Shown here piece after piece: positions 24,827 through 34,600 of a DNA stretch of 64,000 bases; positions within the stretch are counted from its first letter, which is position 1, and each line of letters opens with the position of its first letter. The position numbers and the translations under genes were made by a program. The notes beneath the pieces were generated by a model. It ran no database searches. It was not told where the DNA came from and was given only the letters and a program-made list of their open reading frames with translations. Location of the stretch: positions 1 through 64,000 of the forward strand of contig NZ_AOFQ01000004.1 in NCBI RefSeq assembly GCF_000495915.1, given 5' to 3'. Source of the stretch: Stutzerimonas chloritidismutans AW-1. GTDB taxonomy: Bacteria > Pseudomonadota > Gammaproteobacteria > Pseudomonadales > Pseudomonadaceae.

Positions 24827-26056
24827 TCATTTGTCGTAGGCGATCGGCAGGTCGATGCTGCCGTCGAGGAACCGGGTCGGCCCGGACGCGTTCGGGTGGA
24901 TGTCAAACTCGAAGATCTCGGTCGGCAGCCAGAGCGTGGCGCAGGCGTTGGGTATGTCCACCACACCGCTGATATGGCCCTGCACTGGCGCCGAACCGAG
25001 CAGCGAGTAGCCCTGCGCCGGCGAGTAGCCGAATTTGGTCAGGTAGTTGATGGCATTCAGACAGGCCTGCTTGTAGGCGATGTTGACGTCCAGGTAGTGC
25101 TGCTTGCCGCTCTCGTCGACCGAGATGCCTTCGAAGATCAGGTAATCCTTGTAGGTCGGCACGATGGGGCTGGGCTTGAAGATCGGGTTCTTGATGCCGT
25201 ACTTGGCCATGCCGCCCTTGATCAGCTCGACCTTCATGTGCACCCAGCCGGCCATCTCGATGGCGCCGCAGAAGGTGATCTCGCCGTCACCCTGGCTGAA
25301 GTGCAGGTCGCCGACCGAGAGCCCGGCGCCATCTACATAGACCGGGAAGAAGATCTTCGAGCCGCGCGAAAGGTCCTTGATGTCGCAGTTGCCGCCATGC
25401 TCGCGAGGCGGCACGGTACGCGCGCCCTGGGCCGCGGCCTTGTCACGCGCCTCGCCGGTGAGCTTGCCCATGTGCGCGCTCGCAGCGAATGTCGGATTGG
25501 CCAGCGGCGGGACGCGGTTGGGATTAGTGTCGATCAGGCCCTGCTCGCGCTCGTTCCAGGTCGCCAGCATCTTGTGGTCCGGCAGGCAGCCGATCAGGCC
25601 GGGATGGATCTGCCCGGCGAAACGCACGCCCGGGATGTGCCTGGAGCTGGTGAACAGGCCCTGGAAATCCCAGATGGATTTCTGCGCATGAGGGAAGTGG
25701 TCGGTCAGGAAGCCGCCGCCGTTCTGCTGCGAGAAGAAGCCATTGAAGCCCCACAGCGAATCCTGCTTGGCACCGATGTCGAGCAGGTCCACCACCAGCA
25801 GGTCGCCCGGCTCGGCACCCTCGACGCCAACCGGACCGGACAGGTAGTGCACGGTGGTGAGGTCGACGTCGCGCACATCGGATGCATCGTCGTCGTTCTT
25901 GATCGCGCCTGCAGTCCAGTCGTAGGTCTCGAGAATGAAGTCGTCGCCCGGCTTGACCCAGCAGGCCATCGGAATGCCGGGATGCCAGCGGTTGTGGATC
26001 TGCTCGTTCTCGGTGGCAGGCTGGTTCAAGTCGACCTTGATCAGGGTATCGGTCAT
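24827..26056 (-). CDS. fmdA: Formamidase FmdA
   Basis: The 409-residue protein belongs to the acetamidase/formamidase family, with HNRWHPGIP at the N-terminus, the GAEPGDLLVVDLLDIG motif, the HPGLIGCLPDHKML region and GGNCDIKDLSRGSKIFFPV. It hydrolyses formamide to formate and ammonia, working as a cytoplasmic oligomer. It is intact and of the normal length of about 410. AAGGAG precedes the ATG. A 283-bp gap separates it from urtE, and a TACGT-N6-ACGTA palindrome lies about 85 bp upstream, so it likely has its own regulated promoter. Confidence 0.96.
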   Translation of the reverse strand: MTDTLIKVDLNQPATENEQIHNRWHPGIPMACWVKPGDDFILETYDWTAGAIKNDDDASDVRDVDLTTVHYLSGPVGVEGAEPGDLLVVDLLDIGAKQDSLWGFNGFFSQQNGGGFLTDHFPHAQKSIWDFQGLFTSSRHIPGVRFAGQIHPGLIGCLPDHKMLATWNEREQGLIDTNPNRVPPLANPTFAASAHMGKLTGEARDKAAAQGARTVPPREHGGNCDIKDLSRGSKIFFPVYVDGAGLSVGDLHFSQGDGEITFCGAIEMAGWVHMKVELIKGGMAKYGIKNPIFKPSPIVPTYKDYLIFEGISVDESGKQHYLDVNIAYKQACLNAINYLTKFGYSPAQGYSLLGSAPVQGHISGVVDIPNACATLWLPTEIFEFDIHPNASGPTRFLDGSIDLPIAYDK

Positions 26057-26138
26057 GACGAAGCTCCTTTGCGTTGGAAGGACATCAGCGTTGCGCTGAA
26101 CACGGAGCTAGTCTTTTCCGTCGCCAGCTTTTCCGAAA

Positions 26139-26154
26139 TACGTTGGATGACGTA
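26139..26154. promoter_or_regulatory. Candidate operator upstream of fmdA (TACGT-N6-ACGTA)
   Basis: TACGTTGGATGACGTA is a palindrome with perfect 5-bp arms (6-bp arms if the flanking A and T are counted). The same architecture, sharing TACGT-N4-TGACGTA, occurs upstream of urtA at 31518-31533. The shared spacing suits a dimeric NarL-type regulator, and one is encoded nearby at 35123-35782. Binding is inferred. Confidence 0.6.
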
Positions 26155-26339
26155 TGTGCGGAGCCAGCAAATACGCGGCTTACAGCTCTGTTGGGCAGGC
26201 AGGAGAAGGCCGGCGTGCAGGGAATGCACACCAGCCTGAGGATCAGGCAAAAGAGAAGAATTGCGTCGCCCCATCGCTCCGCGAAAGGCCCTTGGCGCGC
26301 GAACCAGCCTGCACGGTTCGCGCTCACGAAATAAGCACA

Positions 26340-27029
26340 CTACACCGACAGGTAACGACTGATGGTCGCCTCGTCGGCATTGGCTGCGCTTTCCTCCAGC
26401 ACGAAGCGGCCCTTCTCGATGACCAGGAAGCGGTCGGCGATTTCCATCGTGAATGACAGCACCTGCTCGGAAACCACGATGGTCAGATCGCGAAGCGAGC
26501 GGATCTCCTTCAGCGTGCGCGCGATGTCCTTGATGATCGACGGCTGGATGCCCTCGGTCGGCTCGTCCAGCAGCAGCACCTTGGGATTGGTCGCCAGTGC
26601 CCGGGCGATCGCCAGCTGCTGTTGCTGTCCGCCGGACAGATTGCCGCCCTTGCGCTTGCGCATGTCGTGCAGCACCGGGAACAGCGCGTAGAGATCATCC
26701 GGCACCTTGCCGCCTGCGGCTGCCGGCAAACCCGTTTGAATGTTCTCCAGCACCGTCATGCTGGGAAAGATCATCCGCCCCTGGGGCACGTAGGCCACAC
26801 CGCTGGCAACCCGTTGATGGGTCTCCAGCCCGGCGACTTCCTGCCCATCCACCTGCACGCTGCCTGCCGTCTGCGGGACGATTCCCATCAGTGTCTTGAA
26901 CAGCGTGGTCTTGCCCATGCCATTGCGGCCCATGACCGCAACGATTTCCTGCTTTTCGACCTTCAGATTGAGGTCGTGAAGGATCTGACTCTGGCCGTAG
27001 CCCGAAGCGAGGCTGCTGATCTGGAACAT
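26340..27029 (-). CDS. urtE: Urea/short-chain amide ABC transporter ATPase UrtE
   Basis: The 229-residue protein is a LivF/UrtE-type ATPase with Walker A GRNGMGKTT (about 36-44), the signature NLSGGQQQQLAIARAL, and Walker B VLLLDEPTEGIQPSI; the EGIQPSI extension marks the UrtE subgroup. The ATG at 27029 follows AGGAG; the longer open frame upstream runs through palindromic repeats and is not coding. It pairs with UrtD on the cytoplasmic face. It is the last gene of the urtABCDE run. Confidence 0.94.
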   Translation of the reverse strand: MFQISSLASGYGQSQILHDLNLKVEKQEIVAVMGRNGMGKTTLFKTLMGIVPQTAGSVQVDGQEVAGLETHQRVASGVAYVPQGRMIFPSMTVLENIQTGLPAAAGGKVPDDLYALFPVLHDMRKRKGGNLSGGQQQQLAIARALATNPKVLLLDEPTEGIQPSIIKDIARTLKEIRSLRDLTIVVSEQVLSFTMEIADRFLVIEKGRFVLEESAANADEATISRYLSV

Positions 27030-27066
27030 GCTGAACTCCTGTTTGTACCTGTTGGGTGCGACACGC

Positions 27067-27147
27067 GTGGACATGCCTGCGGCGATGTCCACCCTACGGT
27101 GCGCGGGCCAGCCGTCGGCGTAGCGTCGATAACCGCAAAGCGTTATC
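27067..27147. repeat. Two intergenic palindromes between urtD and urtE
   Basis: GTGGACAT-N10-ATGTCCAC at 27067-27092 and GATAAC-N8-GTTATC at 27128-27147 sit in the only sizeable gap of the transporter operon. Both resemble palindromic repeats scattered through Stutzerimonas and related genomes. They could reduce or protect the distal part of the transcript. Confidence 0.6.
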
Positions 27148-27172
27148 CACGCGTGCCAGGGCCCGCACCGCC

Positions 27173-27925
27173 TCAATGCCCCAGATAAACCTCGATGACC
27201 TTGGGATTGCTTTGCACCGCTTCCATGCTGCCCTCGGCCAGCACCTTGCCCTGGTGCAGCACGGTGACCTTGTGGGCGATGCTCTTGACGAACTCCATGT
27301 CGTGCTCGATCACCAGCACCGAGCGGCCCTGACTGATGCGCTTGAGCAGCTCGGCGGTCTGTGCCCGCTCACTGACGCTCATGCCCGCCACCGGCTCGTC
27401 GAGCATCAGCAACTCCGGGTCCTGCATCAGCAGCATGCCGATCTCCAGCCACTGTTTCTGGCCGTGTGAGAGCAGTCCCGCTTCGCTGTACAACTGCTCG
27501 CTCAGACCGATTTCCGCCGCGATTTCCTCGACCCGGGCGATGACCTCGGCGCTGCGTTTGAAGAACAGCGCGCCGAACACCTTGCGCCCGGCCGGATAGG
27601 ACATCTCCAGGTTTTCGAACACGCTGAGGTTTTCGTAGATCGACGGGTTCTGGAACTTGCGCCCGACCCCGGCGCGAACGATGTCGAACTCCTTCATCTT
27701 CGTCAGCTCGCGCCCGTCGAACTGGATCGAGCCGCCGGTGGCGCGGGTCTTCCCGCAGATCAGGTCGAGCACCGTGGTCTTGCCGGCGCCGTTGGGGCCG
27801 ATCACCACGCGTACCTCGTTGCGGTCCAGATAGAGGTTCAGGTCATCGACAGCCTTGAAACCATCGAACGAAACGGTCAGGCCCTCGATGGCCAGCACCG
27901 GTTTGGGCATCTGAAATCCAGTCAT
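27173..27925 (-). CDS. urtD: Urea/short-chain amide ABC transporter ATPase UrtD
   Basis: The 250-residue LivG/UrtD-type ATPase has Walker A GPNGAGKTT, the altered signature LLSHGQKQWLEIGM that is typical of UrtD, and Walker B ELLMLDEPVAGMS. It starts four bases inside the end of urtC (27922-27925), so translation is coupled. It energises import together with UrtE through the UrtB-UrtC channel. Confidence 0.94.
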   Translation of the reverse strand: MTGFQMPKPVLAIEGLTVSFDGFKAVDDLNLYLDRNEVRVVIGPNGAGKTTVLDLICGKTRATGGSIQFDGRELTKMKEFDIVRAGVGRKFQNPSIYENLSVFENLEMSYPAGRKVFGALFFKRSAEVIARVEEIAAEIGLSEQLYSEAGLLSHGQKQWLEIGMLLMQDPELLMLDEPVAGMSVSERAQTAELLKRISQGRSVLVIEHDMEFVKSIAHKVTVLHQGKVLAEGSMEAVQSNPKVIEVYLGH

Positions 27926-29118
27926 GGCGTGCTCTCCAGTTGCTTGGCGGGAACCGCATCAATCGTTGCACCGCCCACCCCCGCCTGCTCCGCCGGCGGC
28001 TTGGGCTTCATCAGTGGCTGGCGCCGATCCGGCAGCCGCAGACGCGCCAGCCAGGGGCGGGCATGACTCTGCCAGAGGCCTGCCAGGCCGTTGGGGAAAT
28101 ACATGACCACGGCGATGAACAGGCCGCCCATGAAGTACAACCAGAGTTCGGGGAAGCTCTCGGAGAACACCGTCTTGCCGTAGTTGACCAGCAACGCGCC
28201 GTATACCGCGCCGAGCAGCGACATGCGCCCGCCCACGGCGGCGAAGATGACCATCTCGATCGATGGCACGATGCCGACGAAGCTCGGCGACATGAAGCCC
28301 ACCTGCAGGGTGAACATCGCCCCGCCGATGGCCGAGAAGCTCGCCGCCACGCAGAACACGAAAATCTTGAAGCTGGCCACGTCGTAACCGGAGAAGCGCA
28401 CCCGTTCTTCCTTGTCACGCATGGCCATCAGCAGGCGCCCGAGCTTCGAGGCGAGGATGAAACGCCCGATCAGGATGCAGCCGATCAGCAGCGCCGCGTT
28501 GACGAAGTAGAGAATGGTCTTCGCCTCGTCAGTGCGAATGTCCCAGCCGAGCAGCGTCTTCAGGTCGGTGATGCCGTTCACCCCGCCGGTCAGGCCCTGC
28601 TGTCCGATGATCAGGATGGTCAGGATCGCCGCGATGGCCTGGGTGACGATGGAGAAGTACACGTCACCCACCCGGCGCTTGAACATCGCCACACCGATGA
28701 TCAGCGCGAGGATCGCCGGCACCGCGACCACGGCAAGCAGGGTGAAGCCGAAGCTCTGGAAGGGTTGCCAGAACAACGGCAGCTCGGTGATCTGGTTCCA
28801 GTCCATGAAGTCCGGGATGCCGGGCGTGGACTGGATCCTGGTGCTTTCCGGGTCGGATGCCTCGAGCTTGAGGAACATCGCCATGCAGTAGCCGCCGAGG
28901 CCGAAGAAGATCCCCTGCCCCAGGCTGAGAATGCCGCCGTAGCCCCAGCAGAGCACCAGGCCCACGGCAACGAAGGCGTAGGTCAGGTACTTGCCCACCA
29001 TGTTCAGGCGAAAGCTGTCGAGCAGCAGCGGAAACACCAGCAGGAGCAGCGCCACGAGGATCAGCAGACCGATGCCGCCCTGCTTTCCGCCGAAGAATTT
29101 ATCGAGTGTCGAGTTCAT
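27922..29118 (-). CDS. urtC: Urea/short-chain amide ABC transporter permease UrtC
   Basis: The 398-residue LivM/UrtC-type permease has about ten transmembrane helices, with LCWGYGGILSLGQGIFFGLGGY near residue 57 and the EAA-like loop in MRDKEERVRFSGYDV. The Pro/Ala-rich C-terminal tail (about residues 370-398) is cytoplasmic and of no known role. It overlaps urtD by 4 bp and follows urtB after 46 bp. The presence of FmdA and AmiE suggests amides rather than, or besides, urea as cargo. Confidence 0.93.
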   Translation of the reverse strand: MNSTLDKFFGGKQGGIGLLILVALLLLVFPLLLDSFRLNMVGKYLTYAFVAVGLVLCWGYGGILSLGQGIFFGLGGYCMAMFLKLEASDPESTRIQSTPGIPDFMDWNQITELPLFWQPFQSFGFTLLAVVAVPAILALIIGVAMFKRRVGDVYFSIVTQAIAAILTILIIGQQGLTGGVNGITDLKTLLGWDIRTDEAKTILYFVNAALLIGCILIGRFILASKLGRLLMAMRDKEERVRFSGYDVASFKIFVFCVAASFSAIGGAMFTLQVGFMSPSFVGIVPSIEMVIFAAVGGRMSLLGAVYGALLVNYGKTVFSESFPELWLYFMGGLFIAVVMYFPNGLAGLWQSHARPWLARLRLPDRRQPLMKPKPPAEQAGVGGATIDAVPAKQLESTP

Positions 29119-29164
29119 GCCTTGGCCCTCACGTCGTTCGCCACTGCCACAAAAAAACTGTTCA

Positions 29165-30082
29165 TCATTTGCGCACCTTGGCCGTGAACAGCCCCTGCGG
29201 ACGCAGCATGAGGATCAGGATCACCGCCGAAAGGGTCAGCACCTTGGCCATCGAGCCGCTGATGAAGAACTCGGCCATCGATTGCGTCTGGGCGATGGAG
29301 AACGCCGAGGCAATGGTGCCGAACAGACTGGCCGCGCCGCCGAAGACCACCACCAGAAAGGTGTCGACGATGTACAGCGAACCGGAGGTCGGGCCCGTCG
29401 AACCGATGGTGGTGAACGCCGCGCCAGCGACCCCGGCCACGCCGCAGCCGAGGGCGAAGGTCATGCGGTCGACCTTCTTGGTGTTGATCCCCACCGAACG
29501 TGCCATCACCCGGTTCTGCACCGTGGCGCGCACCTGCAGGCCCCAGCGCGAGCGGTACATGAGGACGAAGATCGTCGTGGTGAGCAGCAGTGTCAGCGCC
29601 ATCACGAACAGCCCGTTGAGCGGGATGTCGATGGTGTCGGTGGGCATCCAGGACCCCATCAGCCAGTCCGGCAGCGTGGCGCTGACCTCGCGCGCACCGA
29701 AGATCGAACGGAACGCCTGCTGCATCACCAGTGACAGGCCCCAGGTCGCCAGCAACGTGTCCAGCGGGCGATGGTAAAGCTTGCTGATCAACGCCCATTC
29801 GGCGAGCCAGCCCAGCGCACCGGCAATCACGAATGACAGCACGATGGCGACGAAAAAGTAGTAGGGCTGCAGCTCAGGCAGGTACTTGAGCGTCAGCACC
29901 GAAACCAGATAGGTGGTGTAGGCACCCACGGTGAGGAACTCGCCATGGGCCATGTTTATCACGCCCATCTGACCAAAGATGATCGCCAGACCCAGAGCCA
30001 TCAGCAGCAGCACGCAGAACACCGACAAGCCGTTGAAACCCTGCATGGCCGCGATGGCACCAAACTCCGATAGCCATTCCAT
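29165..30082 (-). CDS. urtB: Urea/short-chain amide ABC transporter permease UrtB (short form)
   Basis: The 305-residue LivH/UrtB-type permease has about eight membrane helices with MGVINMAHGEFLTVGAYT near residue 38 and the cytoplasmic loop around RATVQNRVMARSVGIN. It lacks the long periplasmic N-terminal part of the UrtB of urease-linked clusters, and this shorter form is the one found with formamidase genes. The ATG at 30082 follows AGGAGACATC; the upstream frame is not supported. It follows urtA after 63 bp. Confidence 0.92.
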   Translation of the reverse strand: MEWLSEFGAIAAMQGFNGLSVFCVLLLMALGLAIIFGQMGVINMAHGEFLTVGAYTTYLVSVLTLKYLPELQPYYFFVAIVLSFVIAGALGWLAEWALISKLYHRPLDTLLATWGLSLVMQQAFRSIFGAREVSATLPDWLMGSWMPTDTIDIPLNGLFVMALTLLLTTTIFVLMYRSRWGLQVRATVQNRVMARSVGINTKKVDRMTFALGCGVAGVAGAAFTTIGSTGPTSGSLYIVDTFLVVVFGGAASLFGTIASAFSIAQTQSMAEFFISGSMAKVLTLSAVILILMLRPQGLFTAKVRK

Positions 30083-30145
30083 GATGATGTCTCCTGATGG
30101 CAAAAGAGATCGCCGCGGGCCTGCCGGCACGCGGCGCAGAGAGGG

Positions 30146-31387
30146 TTACTGGTAGCCTTTCGGGAAGGGATTCGGCTCGATCAGGTCGGACTCGAAGACC
30201 ACCTGGAACTGGCCGTCGGCCTGCACCTGGCCGATGCGCGTCTTGCTCCACAGGTGCTGGTTCTCGTGCACCTTCACGTAGCCTTCCGGCGCGGTGTTCA
30301 GCTCCAGCCCAGCGGAGGCGGCGACCACCTTGTCGACGTCGAAGCTGCCGGCCTTCTCGACCGCGGCCTTCCACAGCCAGGGGCCGAGATAGGCGGCCTG
30401 GGTGACGTCACCGATCACCGCGTCGCTGCCGTACTTGGCCTTGAACGCCTTGACGAATTCGACGTTGTTGGGGTTATCGAGGCTCTGGAAGTACTTCATC
30501 GAGGCGTAGAAGCCGGCCATGTTCTCGCCGCCGATGCCGAGCAGTTCGTCCTCGGTGACCGAGAGGGTCAGCAGGGTCTGCTTGTCCGCGGTGATGCCGG
30601 CGGCCTTGAGCTGCTTGTAGAAGGCGACGTTGGAACCACCGACCACGGCAGCGAAGATCACGTCAGGCTTCTTCAGCTTGATCTTGTTGGTCAGCGAGCC
30701 GAACTGGGTGTTGCCCAGCGGGTAGTACTCCTCGCCCACCACCTTGCCGCCGAGCACGTTCTCGATGTGCTTGCGGGCGATCTTCATCGAGGTGCGCGGC
30801 CAGATGTAGTCCGAGCCGAGCAGGTAGAAGGTCTTGGCGCCCTTCTCCTTGGCGACCCAGTCGAGGCCGGCGAGGATCTGCTGGGTGGCCTCCTGGCCGG
30901 TATAGACGACGTTCTTCGACTGCTCCAGGCCTTCATAGAAGGTCGGGTAGTAGAGCAGCCCGTTCTCCCGCTCGAAGATCGGCAGCACCGCCTTGCGCGA
31001 GGCCGAGGTCCAGCAGCCGAACACCGCGGCGACCTTGTCGCGCTCCAGCAGCTTCTTGGCCTTTTCGGCGAAGGTCGGCCAGTCGGACGCGCCGTCTTCC
31101 TGCACCACCTTGATCTGCCGGCCCAGGATGCCGCCTGCCGCGTTGATCTGCTCGATGGCCAGTCGCTCGGCCTGGATCGAGCCGGTCTCGGAGATGGCCA
31201 TGGTGCCCGTCGCCGAATGCAGCTGCCCGACCACCACTTCCGTATCGGTGACCGCCAAGCCGGTGGTGTTGACCTCGGCGCTGGCGCTCGAGGCGAAGAT
31301 GCTCATTGCCAGCATCGAGAGTGCCGCAGCCCCCTGCGCAAGCCGGCGGGGAAGGCGGCGTGACGAACCCGTCAGTTTTGAATCCAT
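30146..31387 (-). CDS. urtA: Urea/short-chain amide ABC transporter substrate-binding protein UrtA
   Basis: The 413-residue periplasmic binding protein starts with a twin-arginine-containing basic region (SSRRLPRRLAQ) and a hydrophobic segment ending in SSASA, probably a Sec or Tat signal. The mature part has the FmdD/UrtA features VGQLHSATGTMAISE and VAAVFGCWTSASRKAVLPIFE. It binds the substrate and delivers it to UrtBC. The ATG at 31387 follows ACAGGAGC; the open frame extends to 31603 but crosses the divergent control region. It is the first gene of the leftward transporter operon. Confidence 0.94.
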   Translation of the reverse strand: MDSKLTGSSRRLPRRLAQGAAALSMLAMSIFASSASAEVNTTGLAVTDTEVVVGQLHSATGTMAISETGSIQAERLAIEQINAAGGILGRQIKVVQEDGASDWPTFAEKAKKLLERDKVAAVFGCWTSASRKAVLPIFERENGLLYYPTFYEGLEQSKNVVYTGQEATQQILAGLDWVAKEKGAKTFYLLGSDYIWPRTSMKIARKHIENVLGGKVVGEEYYPLGNTQFGSLTNKIKLKKPDVIFAAVVGGSNVAFYKQLKAAGITADKQTLLTLSVTEDELLGIGGENMAGFYASMKYFQSLDNPNNVEFVKAFKAKYGSDAVIGDVTQAAYLGPWLWKAAVEKAGSFDVDKVVAASAGLELNTAPEGYVKVHENQHLWSKTRIGQVQADGQFQVVFESDLIEPNPFPKGYQ

Positions 31388-31503
31388 GATGATTGCTCCT
31401 GTCTCGGTGGGCCGTGCTTGGCTTGCCGCAACATTGCTGCTGCGGGCCGGCATCGGGTCGGGAGCAAGAATGGGCTCGGCTGTCTGGCCGGGGTATACGC
31501 AGG

Positions 31504-31533
31504 ATGACGTAAGCGGGTACGTCATCTGACGTA
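31504..31533. promoter_or_regulatory. Candidate operators between urtA and the sensor kinase gene
   Basis: ATGACGTA-agcggg-TACGTCAT (31504-31525) is a perfect palindrome with 8-bp arms. Its right arm also forms TACGT-N6-ACGTA with the next bases (31518-31533), the same architecture as upstream of fmdA. Three half-sites at regular spacing suggest cooperative binding by two dimers. The block lies about 120 bp upstream of urtA, a normal activator position. Confidence 0.65.
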
Positions 31534-31689
31534 TCCGTTGCAGGCGCACTGCTGGTGCATCCTTGCGCCGGTATGGAGCACGCCGGCAGCCGGCAACCCT
31601 CACCCCTGCCGATCACGGCAGCGCTGCGCCGACATGCGTACCGGTGCTTCGCCGCGGGTCATCAGCAGTACCGAACGGGGGCACGGAAG

Positions 31690-34600
31690 TTGCTCAAACC
31701 AGGGAAACGACAACCAGCCGGGGCCGCCAGCGTGCAGATCACAGGCACACAGCGCATCGTCAAGATTCGCCGCGACTACAACAGCTGGGTCGCCGACGAG
31801 ACGCTGGAAGACTACGCCCTGCGTTTCACCCCCAAGTCGTTTCGCAAGTGGTCGGAATTTCGTATCGCCAACACCGCGCTCGGTGCGGTGTCGTTCCTGG
31901 CTCTGGAAGCCATCGGCGGCACGCTGGCCCTTTCCTACGGTTTCACCAATACACTCTGGGCGATCCTCGCGGTGGCGCTGGTGATTTTCCTCACCGGGTT
32001 GCCGATCAGTTACTACGCGGCGCGCTACGGCGTGGACATGGACCTGCTGACCCGTGGCGCCGGCTTCGGCTACATCGGCTCGACCATCACCTCGCTGATC
32101 TACGCCAGCTTCACCTTCCTGTTCTTCGCCCTCGAAGCGGCGATCATGGCGCTGGCGCTGGAGCTGTATTTCGGCATCCCGCTGGCGCTCGCCTATGTGG
32201 TCTGTTCGATCATCATCGTGCCGCTGGTGACCTACGGCATCACCCTGATCAACCGCCTGCAGCTCTGGACGCAACCGGTCTGGCTGATCCTGCTGTTGCT
32301 GCCCTACATCTTCGTCATCGCCAAGAACCCCGATGCGCTGAGCGATCTGACCAGTTTCGCCGGCCGCGAAGGCGACGGTGGCTCGTTCAACCTGCTGTCC
32401 TTCGGCGCCGCCTGCACGGTGGCGCTGGCACTGATCACACAGATCGGCGAGCAGGTCGACTACCTGCGATTCCTGCCCGAGAAGACCCGGCAGAACCGCG
32501 TTCGCTGGTGGCTGGCGATGCTTGCCGCCGGCCCCGGCTGGATCATCCCCGGCGCACTGAAGATGCTCGCTGGCGCCTTTCTCGCCTTTCTCGCGTTGCA
32601 GCACGAAATCCCGGTGGACAAGGCGGCCGAGCCGACACAGATGTACCTGGTGGCCTTCAGCTACGTGTTCGCCTCGCCGGAATGGGCTCTGGGCGCCATG
32701 GTGCTGTTCGTCATCGTCTCGCAGGTGAAGATCAACGTGACCAACGCCTATGCCGGCTCCCTGGCCTGGTCGAACTTCTTCGCGCGCGTCACCCACAGCC
32801 ATCCGGGGCGGGTGGTCTGGCTGGTATTCAACGTGTCGATCGCGCTGATGTTGATGGAACTGGGCGTGTTCGAAGCCATCGAGCAGGTGCTCGGGCTGTA
32901 CGCCAACGTGGCCATCGCCTGGATCGGCGCGCTGGTCGCGGACCTGGTGATCAACAAGCCGCTGGGCCTGTCGCCGCGGCAGATCGAATTCAAGCGCGCA
33001 CACCTCTACGACATCAACCCGGTGGGTGTCGGCGCCATGCTGATCGCCTCGCTGCTGGCGATTCTCGCCCACAGCGGCGTGCTCGGTGCGTTGGCTCAGG
33101 CAGCCTCACCGATGATCGCGCTGGGCACCGCACTGGTCTGCGCACCATTGATCGCCTGGCTTACCGGCGGGCGCTTCTATATAGCCCGCGAACGTCAGCC
33201 AGAGCTGCTCTACCCCTATACCGAGCGCGGCAAAGTCGCCTGCGTGCTGTGCAGCAACGCCTTCGAAGAGCCGGACACCGCCTTCTGCCCCGCCTACGGT
33301 GCGCCGATCTGCTCGCTGTGCTGCTCGCTCGATGCCCGCTGTGGCGACCTGTGCAAGCCGCACGCGCGGCTCTCGGCGCAGTGGGACAACTTCCTCCGCT
33401 GGGCCTTCCCGCAGGTGTCCATCCCGCGCCTGCACACCCGCCTGGCGCACTACCTCGGTGTGCTCGGTCTGATCATCGGCCTGCTTTCGCTGGCGCTCTG
33501 GCTGATCTACAGCCAGGTTTCGCCGAGCGTCGCAGCCAGCCCGCAGGAGGCGGGAGAAACCCTTTATCAGGCGTTTCTCAAGGCATTCCTGGTGCTCTCG
33601 CTGTTCGCCGGGATTCTCGCCTGGTGGGTGGTGCTGACCCGCGAAAGCCGCCACGTCGCCCAGCAGGAATCGGATCGCCAGACCCACCTGCTGATGCAGG
33701 AAATCGAAGCCCACCGCAAGACCGACGAACAGCTGCAGAAGGCCAAGGAGGCGTCCGAGGCGGCCAATGCCGCCAAGAGCCGCTATGTGACCGGCCTTTC
33801 CCACGAGCTACGCACCCCGCTGAACAGCATCCTCGGCTATGCGCAGATCCTGTTGCGCGATGGCGAGCTGCCGACGCGACACAAGGAAGCGCTGGGCACC
33901 ATCCATCGCAGCGGCGCTCATCTGCTCTCGCTGATCGACGGGCTGCTCGACGTGGCCAGGATCGAGGCCGGAAAGCTCAATCTGGAGCCCTCCGAGATCG
34001 CCTTTCCCGAATTCCTCCTGCAACTACGCCAGATGATCGCGCCACAGGCCGAGGAAAAGGGCCTGCGTTTCCACTTCGAAACCCAGGGCCGCATCCCGGC
34101 CGTTGTGCGCGGCGACGAGAAGCGCGTGCGGCAGATTCTCATCAACCTGCTCGGCAACGCGGTGCGCTACACCGACGCAGGCAGCATCACCCTGCGCGCC
34201 AGCTACCTGCGCGAAACCGCGACCTTCGAGATCGCCGACACCGGTATCGGCATCGCCCCCGAACAGGTGGAGCGTCTGTTCCAGCCGTTCGAGCGCGGTA
34301 ATCCGTTGCGTCAGGACAGCGGTCTGGGCCTCGGCCTGACCATCACCCGCATGCTCACCGCGTTGATGGGCGGCGAGCTGTCGATGAAGAGCGAGCAAGG
34401 TCGCGGCAGCGTTTTCCAGCTGCGCCTGTTCCTCTCCGAAGTGCGCGTGCCGCAGGCGGTGGTCCATGTCGAACATGACATCATCGGCTACCACGGCCCG
34501 CGCCGCCGCGTGCTGGTGGTCGACGACCACATCGAACACCGCAAGGTGCTGGCCGGCATGCTCGAACCACTGGGCTTCGAGATACTCATGGCCAGCAACG

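Noticed and set aside
23283..26239. Two long plus-strand open frames (485 and 447 residues)
   Set aside because: They lie antisense to amiE and fmdA, which are strongly conserved; high third-position GC opens the complementary frame.
31563..34301. A 912-residue alternative frame over the sensor kinase
   Set aside because: It is Arg/Pro-rich with no domains, while the overlapping frame gives a clean NCS1-kinase protein.
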